Both the position numbers and the translations under genes were made by a program. Under the pieces are notes generated by a model that did no database searches, was not told where the DNA came from, and saw only the letters and a list, made by a program, of their open reading frames with translations. Positions 49,767 to 56,251 of a stretch of DNA of 64,000 bases are shown piece by piece (position 1 is the first letter of the stretch; every line of letters begins with the position of its first letter). Source of the stretch: Streptomyces sp. NBC_01304 (GTDB lineage Bacteria > Actinomycetota > Actinomycetes > Streptomycetales > Streptomycetaceae); contig NZ_CP109055.1 in NCBI RefSeq assembly GCF_035975855.1, positions 1,302,001-1,366,000 on the forward strand, written 5' to 3'.

Positions 49767-50597
49767 CTACTGGTAACTGATGTCCGAGGACGTGAAGTTG
49801 CAGTACGTGCCGTCCGGGCCCGTGCCCGTCTTGACCGGCTCGGCACCCGTGTTGTTGCCGGTGAACCGGTCGCAGGTGGCGATCTTCTTGCCGCTGTCGC
49901 CGTGGATGCGGATGTTGCGCAGCGCGGCCGTGTCGCCGTAGTTGGTGTTGATGCCGACGATCCCGGTGCCGGGCGCGGTGATGTCGACGTCGTTGATGAT
50001 GATCGTCCGCTTGTACTGCGTCGAGCAGTTGCCGCAGGAGCGCACCAGCTTGCCGAAGTCGGACACCTGGAACTTGCTGACGACCAGCTTGCCCGCGCCG
50101 TTGAACTGGAGGACCTTGTCCGAGGCCTTCCGTGCGCCGCCGCCGTACACCTTGTACACGGCGGACGCCGACTTGCCCTTGAAGGTCGCGGCGTCCTCGC
50201 CGACGTCCTCCCACCACACGTTCTGGATCGTGCAGCTGCCGGAGCAGTGGACGCCGTCCGCGGCCGGGGAGCCGAGGACGACGTTCTTGAGGACGGCCCC
50301 TTCCGCGAGCTTGAAGATCGGGTCCTGGCCCTCGTCCTGGCCGTCGCCGCCCAGGTCGCCGCTGCCGTAGAAGCGCTTGAGGCCGCCGTCGTAGGTGCCG
50401 GAGACCTCGATGGTCTTGGTCACCGCCTGCTGCCCGCTGGGGGTCGGCCAGGCGGCCGCCGCGCCCGCGGGTGACGTCAGCACGTTCGTGACGATCGCGG
50501 CGCCGGTCAGCCCGACCGCGGCGGTGGCCGCGCCGAGGGCACGACGCCGCGTCAGGCGCCGCTTGCGGCCCTTGCGCAGTTCGGCTCGTTGAGTCAT
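49767..50597 (-). CDS. Secreted pectate lyase (PL3)
   Basis: 276 residues from the ATG at 50597, nine bases after GAAGGA. The leader RRLTRRRALGAATAAVGLTGAAIVTNVL is a twin-arginine signal. The PL3 beta-helix is shown by DPIFKLAEGAVLKNVVLGSPAADGVHCSGSCTIQNVWWEDVGEDAATFKG, KVLQFNGAGKLVVSKFQVSDFGKLVRSCGNC and GTGIVGINTNYGDTAALRNIRI, with paired cysteines. It cleaves de-esterified homogalacturonan outside the cell. The 118-base gap upstream (50598-50715) shows no clear promoter boxes. Confidence 0.93.
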   Translation of the reverse strand: MTQRAELRKGRKRRLTRRRALGAATAAVGLTGAAIVTNVLTSPAGAAAAWPTPSGQQAVTKTIEVSGTYDGGLKRFYGSGDLGGDGQDEGQDPIFKLAEGAVLKNVVLGSPAADGVHCSGSCTIQNVWWEDVGEDAATFKGKSASAVYKVYGGGARKASDKVLQFNGAGKLVVSKFQVSDFGKLVRSCGNCSTQYKRTIIINDVDITAPGTGIVGINTNYGDTAALRNIRIHGDSGKKIATCDRFTGNNTGAEPVKTGTGPDGTYCNFTSSDISYQ

Positions 50598-50715
50598 GTG
50601 TCCCATTCCTTCGGGGTGGGGGGATGATCTTTACGATCTGTGGTCGCCACCGTCGGGGAAGGGGTTGCCGCGGACCCGGAAATTTCCTGGACCGGTCGCG
50701 GTCGCCGTCCGTGGG

Positions 50716-51546
50716 CTACTCGAAGTCGCCCTTCCAGTCGGCCTGTTCGGCCGCCGTCGCCGCATGGACCTTGTACGCGTCGTCGTCCGCGTTCCGCTCC
50801 CCCTCGGCGTGGTCGTACTGCCCGGCGAACACGAACTCGCCGACCGGGACGGTCCGGCCTGCCTTCAGCGTCCAGCGGTAGACGAGCACGCCGTCCGACT
50901 CGCGTACGGAGACGTCGAAGTCTTCGGCGGGCAGCGAGCGCCAGTTGCCGGTGTCGGCGACGTTGCCGGTCTGCTTGACGCGCAGCTCGACGGTGAGGGC
51001 GGTGAGCGGCTTATCCGTCTTCACGGTGATGTTGCTCTGCGCCCAGAAGGCGGAGCTGCCGGGGTCGATGGAGCCGTCCGCCCACACCAGGTCCGCGGCG
51101 GGCACGGTGCGCGGCGGCCGGTCCGTGCCGGAGGTCGTGGGCGGCGACTTGACCGGGCGGGAGGTCGGCGGGCGCGTGCTGCCGGTCGGCTTCGACGTCG
51201 GCGGCGTCGAGGGCCGGGCGGTGGTGGCGTCGGGCGTCGGGCTCGTCGCCACGGTCTGCCGGCCGGGGTCCGGGTCCGCGCCGCGCACCGCGGAGGCGAC
51301 GCCGTAGCCGCCGACGGCGAAGACTCCGGCAACGGCCGCTGTCGCTCCCACGACGCGCAGCCAGGGGGCGCGGGGCGCACGCGGGGCATGCGTACGAGGG
51401 GTGCGGTCCTCGGCCATCCCCCGCTCGATCCGCGCGAGCATCCGCTCCCGGTCGGGCCGGTGTGCGTGGGCCGCGTGCCGCAGCCGCCTGCGCAGCTCCT
51501 GGTCCCGGGCCGCTTCCTGCCGCTCCTCTTCGTGCGAGGTCATCAT
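50716..51546 (-). CDS. Membrane-anchored protein of an ECF sigma operon, putative anti-sigma or sensor
   Basis: 276 residues. A charged cytoplasmic N-terminus (1-61, with HEEERQEAARDQELRRRLRHAAHAHRPDRERMLARIERGM) precedes one membrane helix (WLRVVGATAAVAGVFAVGGYGVASA, about 62-86), a Pro/Thr/Ser-rich spacer (about 88-150) and an outer beta-rich domain with ELRVKQTGNVADTGNWRSLPAEDFDVSVRESDGVLVYRWTLKAGRTVPVGEFVFAGQYDHAEG. It overlaps the SigE-like gene by ATGA. The cytoplasmic part lacks the HxxxCxxC zinc motif, so anti-sigma activity is only suggested by position. Confidence 0.7.
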   Translation of the reverse strand: MMTSHEEERQEAARDQELRRRLRHAAHAHRPDRERMLARIERGMAEDRTPRTHAPRAPRAPWLRVVGATAAVAGVFAVGGYGVASAVRGADPDPGRQTVATSPTPDATTARPSTPPTSKPTGSTRPPTSRPVKSPPTTSGTDRPPRTVPAADLVWADGSIDPGSSAFWAQSNITVKTDKPLTALTVELRVKQTGNVADTGNWRSLPAEDFDVSVRESDGVLVYRWTLKAGRTVPVGEFVFAGQYDHAEGERNADDDAYKVHAATAAEQADWKGDFE

Positions 51547-52112
51547 TTCCCCCCTCCCGCGTCCGCGACGGTCAGTCTCATCCGTTCCAGCGGCTGCTGC
51601 GATCCGAGCAGTCGCTGCAGCTCGGCCATGCCCTTCGACGTCTGGCTCTTCACCGTACCCACCGAGATTCCCAGGGTGTGCGCGGTGTCCTTCTCGGAGA
51701 GATCGAAGGCGTGCCGCAGCACCACACAGGCCCGCTTGCGGAACGGCAGCCGGCGCAGGGCCTCCTGTACGTCGACCACGGCCGGCACGTCGGGGTCGTC
51801 CGCCTGCTCGCTGCGGCCGGCCCAGAACAGGGTGACCCTGCGGCGTTCGCGGACCGCGCTGCGGATCCGGCTGCGCGCCATGTTGGCCACCACGCCACGG
51901 GCGTACGCCGCCGGATGATCGGCGGCGCGCACCCGGTCCCAGCGGTGCCAGAGCGCGAGCAGCGCGTCCGCCGCCAGGTCGTCCGCGCCGTCGGCGTCGC
52001 CGGTCAGCAGGTGGGCGAGGCGGGCGAGGGAGGAGTAGTGCTGCTCGAAGAAGGCGTGGAACTCGACGGTCGCGTCGTCCTCGGTGCGGGTGTGCCGCTC
52101 GGGCTCGCTCAT
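51543..52112 (-). CDS. ECF sigma factor, SigE family (Streptomyces SigK-like size)
   Basis: 189 residues from the ATG at 52112, which has GAGGGAG nine bases upstream. An ATG at 52130 that overlaps the upstream stop (ATGA) is an alternative. Region 2 reads FFEQHYSSLARLAHLLTGDADGADDLAADALLALWHRWDRV and region 4 RRLPFRKRACVVLRHAFDLSEKDTAHTLGISVGTVKSQTSKGMAEL. It is the middle gene of a three-gene signalling operon, between a membrane-tethered sigma protein and a membrane protein. Confidence 0.88.
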   Translation of the reverse strand: MSEPERHTRTEDDATVEFHAFFEQHYSSLARLAHLLTGDADGADDLAADALLALWHRWDRVRAADHPAAYARGVVANMARSRIRSAVRERRRVTLFWAGRSEQADDPDVPAVVDVQEALRRLPFRKRACVVLRHAFDLSEKDTAHTLGISVGTVKSQTSKGMAELQRLLGSQQPLERMRLTVADAGGGK

Positions 52113-52126
52113 CTGCAGGGGCTCCC

Positions 52127-53890
52127 TCATCGGCCGACCCGGGAACGCTGCTCGACCCCGGCCGGGTCGGGCGGGTTCGAGCGGGTGAGGTACTGCGGGA
52201 CGGGCGAGCGGTCGCTGCCCCGGTCGCGGACGAGTCCGTGGCGCACGATGCCCTGCGCGGGGTCGGGCGGCAGGCGCACCTCGCCGTCGATCTCGGCCCA
52301 ACTGGCGGGCATGACGGCGAGGTTGTAGTCGGCGCCGCGTTCGTTCTGGTGGAGGGTGACCTTGCCGTCGACGTAGAAGTACTCGTTCTGCCACATCTGC
52401 TGGGCCCCGGCGGGCAGCACCGTGAAGCCGGTGTCCTTCGCGCCCATCCAGGTGTGCGGGCGGTCGGTCTCGCCCGGTATCTGGTCGTCCATCCGGCGTC
52501 CGCCGCCGGAGGCCACGTGGAACAGCTTGCCGTCGAGTCCGGTCCAGGTCGGCATGGCGAGGGACCCCGGGCGCTCGGCGGGCACGAGCTGCCAGCGCAC
52601 CGTGAAGTAGCCCTGCCCGCTGAGGGTCACGGTGTCACCGCGGTGCTCCATCACGGCCTTGGGCCCGGCCGAACTGGTCAGCCCCGATTCGGGGCGGTGC
52701 GGCAGTGCGGCGGGCGATGCCTGTGGGTCGGGGGCCCGGTCGGCTGCGTCCACGACGGAGCCGTAGCGGGCGGGCGCGGGGCGGGCGGGCGTGGGGCGGG
52801 CGGTGGCGGACACCCGGGACGGGGCGCGGGTCGGCTTCGGCGACGAAGACGGTGCGGGGGTTCCCGTCGGCGCGCGGTACGCGGTCGGCACCTGCGACGG
52901 CGCGGCCCGCGGCGGCGACGGCCGGGGGGCGTCATGGTCGTACGCGACATACGTGCCGCCCACCGCGAGCGTGACCCCCGCCGTCGCAAGCACGGCAGGC
53001 TTGGCGAGCACCTGCATCAACTGCCCCGACCAGCCCACAGGATCGGCGGCAAGGGCCGCCCCCTGCACGGCCGCTCCCCCGCCCGAAGCCCCCGGCAGCA
53101 GCGAGCCCAGCGCCTGTACGGCAAGCCCGGCGGGCAGCGGCACCAGCGCGAGCCCGGCGAGGAGCCGCTGCGCCGGAATGACGTCCGCCGCGGGTTCCCC
53201 GCACTCCGGGCAGTGCCTCAGATGCCGGGCGATGCGCTTGCGCCACACCGAGTCGGGTCGGCCGTCCCAGCCCGAGGTGAGGTCGACGAGGCCGACGCAC
53301 GCATCGGCGGCCAGCGCCCGGACCAGGCAACGGGCGCTCTCCAGGCGCTCCTTGAGCCGCTGGACACGTACGGCGGTGTGCTGCCTGGACTGCCCCAGGG
53401 CGTCCGCCAGCTCCTGCCGGGTCAGCTCGCCCGCGACCTCCAGCCACCACAGCGCGAGCAGCTGCCGGTCGTCCGCGTCGAGCCAGCGCGTGGCCTCGGC
53501 GACCTCCTGACGCTGGCCTTGCAGGCCGAGCCGCAGGATGGTGAGGTCCGCGAAGTCGCCGCCGGGGTCGGCCGTTTCGAGCTCGCCGAGGGGGACGGGT
53601 GCGGTCTCGTGAGCCCGCGCCCGCTCACGTATCCGGTCCCGTATCCGGTGCATGGCGATGGCCACGAGCCAGGAGCGGAACCGGCCGGGGTCGCGGAGCT
53701 CGCCGAGGGAGCGCACCACGCGCAGCATGGTGTCCTGGACGACGTCGTCGACGTCGGGGTGTCCGTTCAGGGCACGCCCGACGACGTTGTAGACGAACGG
53801 CAGCTCGGCGGCGAGGAGTTGCTCCATCGCCTGCCGGTCACCGGCTTGGGCCGCCGCGACTCTGCGGCGCCGCACGTCCTCGTCGTCCAC
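52127..53890 (-). CDS. ECF sigma factor fused to zinc-finger, membrane helix and extracellular domain
   Basis: 587 residues. Region 2 is at about 20-92 (ELPFVYNVVGRALNGHPDVDDVVQDTMLRVVRSLGELRDPGRFRSWLVAIAMHRIRDRIR) and region 4 at about 135-187 (LDADDRQLLALWWLEVAGELTRQELADALGQSRQHTAVRVQRLKERL). Then comes H223-x3-C227-x2-C230, the zinc motif of ZAS anti-sigma factors, a membrane helix at about 296-316, a Pro/Thr/Ser linker (320-400) and an outer beta-rich domain (about 405-560). Sigma and anti-sigma parts are thus in one chain tethered to the membrane. Release by proteolysis on sensing an outside signal is an inference. Confidence 0.85.
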   Translation of the reverse strand: MDDEDVRRRRVAAAQAGDRQAMEQLLAAELPFVYNVVGRALNGHPDVDDVVQDTMLRVVRSLGELRDPGRFRSWLVAIAMHRIRDRIRERARAHETAPVPLGELETADPGGDFADLTILRLGLQGQRQEVAEATRWLDADDRQLLALWWLEVAGELTRQELADALGQSRQHTAVRVQRLKERLESARCLVRALAADACVGLVDLTSGWDGRPDSVWRKRIARHLRHCPECGEPAADVIPAQRLLAGLALVPLPAGLAVQALGSLLPGASGGGAAVQGAALAADPVGWSGQLMQVLAKPAVLATAGVTLAVGGTYVAYDHDAPRPSPPRAAPSQVPTAYRAPTGTPAPSSSPKPTRAPSRVSATARPTPARPAPARYGSVVDAADRAPDPQASPAALPHRPESGLTSSAGPKAVMEHRGDTVTLSGQGYFTVRWQLVPAERPGSLAMPTWTGLDGKLFHVASGGGRRMDDQIPGETDRPHTWMGAKDTGFTVLPAGAQQMWQNEYFYVDGKVTLHQNERGADYNLAVMPASWAEIDGEVRLPPDPAQGIVRHGLVRDRGSDRSPVPQYLTRSNPPDPAGVEQRSRVGR

Positions 53891-53958
53891 GCCTTCTCCG
53901 CACGCCTCACACTGGACTGTTCGGGGTTTCGTACGCCGTATGTGATTCCGAACGCGAA

Positions 53959-53987
53959 ACGGTAAGGGGCCTTCCGGCGCGGGTCAA
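53959..53987 (-). promoter_or_regulatory. Promoter of the sigma factor operon
   Basis: On the minus strand TTGACC (53987-53982) and TACCGT (53964-53959) are 17 bases apart in the 117-base gap between the GH31 stop (54008) and the sigma gene start (53890). A housekeeping-type promoter, so this operon need not depend on the GH3-GH31 transcript. Confidence 0.6.
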
Positions 53988-54007
53988 CTGACCGGAAGTA
54001 ACAGATC

Positions 54008-56251
54008 TCAACGGGCATTCCGGCGGGTGCCGGTCATCTCCCTCACCTCGAAGGGCTGTTGCGTTCCCTCGGCCTGGACCCGGATCTCGTCGCCCACGCG
54101 CTCCACGCGGAAGACGGCCGCAGGACTGCCGTCGAGGCCGGGCACGGCCACCTCGGCCCGGTCCACGCCCGGCGCCACGAGCAGCGTGAGCCCGTCCAGC
54201 CAGGCCCCGTCCGGCCGCTGCTCGTCGGCCCCCCACGGCAGCACCGCGCCGGGTCTGACGTACAGCGGCAGGCTGTCGAAGCCGTGCACCTCGCGCCGCC
54301 AGCCGGGGCCCTGGACCGTCTCGCCGGTCAGCAGGTGGGTCCAGGTTCCTTCGGGAACGTAGAACTCGACCTCCCCGTCGGCGGTGAAGACCGGTGCGAC
54401 CAGGAGGTCCGGGCCGAGCATGTACTGCCGGTCGAGGGTGCGGCAGGCCGGGTCGTCGGGGAACTCGAGGAGCATCGGGCGCATCACCGGCACCCCGCTG
54501 CGGTGGGCCTCGACCGCGACTCCGTACAGGTAAGGCATCAGGCGGTGCTTGAGCCGGGTGAACTTGCCCGCCACGGCGACCGCTTCCTCGCCGAACGCCC
54601 ACGGCACCCGGTAGGAGACGTTGCCGTGCAGCCGGCTGTGTGAGGAGAGCAGGCCGAAGGCGAGCCAGCGCTTGAAGACCGCCGGGTCGGGCGTGCCCTC
54701 GAAGCCGCCGATGTCGTGGCTCCAGAAGCCGAACCCGCTCAGCGACAGGGACAGGCCGCCGCGCAGCGACTCGGCCATGGCTTCCAGCGACGCGAAGCAG
54801 TCGCCGCCCCAGTGCACCGGGAACTGCTGGCCTCCTGCCGTGGCGCTGCGTGCGAAGAGGACGGCCTCGCCCCGGCCGCGTACCTCCTGAAGGAGGTCGA
54901 AGACGGCCTCGTTGTAGAGGTGCGTGTAGTAGTTGTGCATGCGCTCGGGGTCCGAGCCGTCGTACCAGACCACATCGACCGGCACCCGCTCGCCGAAGTC
55001 CGTCTTGAAGCAGTCGACGCCCATGGCGAGCAGCGTGCGCAGGCGGTCGGTGTACCAGGCGCGGGCGGCCGGGTTGGTGAAGTCGACCAGGGCCATGCCG
55101 GGCTGCCACAGGTCCCACTGCCAGATGTCGCCGTTCGCCCGCCGCACCAGGAATCCGGCGGCCGCGGCCTCCGCGAACAGCGCGGATTTCTGGGCGATGT
55201 AGGGATTGATCCACATGCTGACTTTCAGCCCGCGCTCCTTGAGGCGGGCCAGCATGCCCTCCGGGTCGGGGAAGACGTCGGGGTCCCACTCGAAGTCCGA
55301 CCACTGGTATTCGCGCATCCAGAAGCAGTCGAAGTGGAAGACGCTCAAAGGGAGTTCACGCTCGGCCATGCCGTCGACGAACGAGGCGACGGTCTCCTCG
55401 TCGTACGGCGTGCAGAAGGACGTCGTCAGCCACAGCCCGAACGACCAGGCCGGCGGCAGCGCGGGCCGCCCGGTCAGGGCGGTGTAGCGGATGAGGACGT
55501 CCTTCGGGGTCGGCCCGGCGACGACGTAGAACTCCAGGGACTGGTCCTCGACGCTGAACTGCACCTGCCCGACCGACTCCGAGCCGATCTCGTACGACAC
55601 CTTCCCGGGATGGTTGACGAAGACGCCGTAGCCGCGCGAGGAGAGGTGGAAGGGGATGTTCTTGTACGCCTGCTCGCTGCTGGTGCCGCCGTCGGCCTGC
55701 CAGATGTCGACGCTCTGCCCGTTCTTGACGTACGGGGTGAAGCGCTCGCCGAGCCCGAAGATGGACTCCCCTACACCTAGGGCGAGTTGCGTGATCATGT
55801 GGTGGGCGCCGTCGAGGGTGGTGGCGAAGGCGGTGCCCTTGCGTTCGACGGCGGTCAGGCGGCGGCCCTCGGCGTCCAGGAACTCCAGGCCCCAGGGGGC
55901 GGAGCTGTCCAGGCGCAGGGTGAGCGGGCCGCTGGTCAGCTCGGTGACGGTGCCGTCGCGGCGGACCTTCGCGGAGCCGGGTGCCTCGCTCGCGCCGGGC
56001 AGGTCGAAGTCGGGTCCGTGGTGGGCCTTGCCCGCGTGGTGGGTGGTGCGCACGCCGATGACGCCTTCGGCCGGGGAGAAGCATTCGACCGTGATCAGCG
56101 GGGTGTTGAGGGTGTCGCCGCGGTCGCGTACGCGGTGGACAGCGGCGTACGCCGTGAAGTGGTCGTCGTCCGCGCGCAGATCGCGGACTTCGGTGGCGTA
56201 GGAGGCCTGGACGCCGTCGCGCATGAGCCAGAAGCCGTCGGTGAACTTCAT
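54008..56251 (-). CDS. GH31 alpha-xylosidase (YicI type)
   Basis: 747 residues, no signal peptide. The nucleophile is Asp418 in FKTDFGERVPVDVVWYDG and the acid/base Asp484 in VHWGGDCFAS, nearly the same numbers as E. coli YicI (416 and 482). The N-terminal beta-sandwich (1-250) and the phrases FGLWLTTSFCTPYDEETV and FHFDCFWMREYQWSDFEWDPDVFPDPEGML are YicI-like. It removes terminal alpha-xylose, for example from xyloglucan oligosaccharides (isoprimeverose units). It overlaps the GH3 gene by ATGA; the longer upstream frame is a shadow of GH3. Confidence 0.92.
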   Translation of the reverse strand: MKFTDGFWLMRDGVQASYATEVRDLRADDDHFTAYAAVHRVRDRGDTLNTPLITVECFSPAEGVIGVRTTHHAGKAHHGPDFDLPGASEAPGSAKVRRDGTVTELTSGPLTLRLDSSAPWGLEFLDAEGRRLTAVERKGTAFATTLDGAHHMITQLALGVGESIFGLGERFTPYVKNGQSVDIWQADGGTSSEQAYKNIPFHLSSRGYGVFVNHPGKVSYEIGSESVGQVQFSVEDQSLEFYVVAGPTPKDVLIRYTALTGRPALPPAWSFGLWLTTSFCTPYDEETVASFVDGMAERELPLSVFHFDCFWMREYQWSDFEWDPDVFPDPEGMLARLKERGLKVSMWINPYIAQKSALFAEAAAAGFLVRRANGDIWQWDLWQPGMALVDFTNPAARAWYTDRLRTLLAMGVDCFKTDFGERVPVDVVWYDGSDPERMHNYYTHLYNEAVFDLLQEVRGRGEAVLFARSATAGGQQFPVHWGGDCFASLEAMAESLRGGLSLSLSGFGFWSHDIGGFEGTPDPAVFKRWLAFGLLSSHSRLHGNVSYRVPWAFGEEAVAVAGKFTRLKHRLMPYLYGVAVEAHRSGVPVMRPMLLEFPDDPACRTLDRQYMLGPDLLVAPVFTADGEVEFYVPEGTWTHLLTGETVQGPGWRREVHGFDSLPLYVRPGAVLPWGADEQRPDGAWLDGLTLLVAPGVDRAEVAVPGLDGSPAAVFRVERVGDEIRVQAEGTQQPFEVREMTGTRRNAR

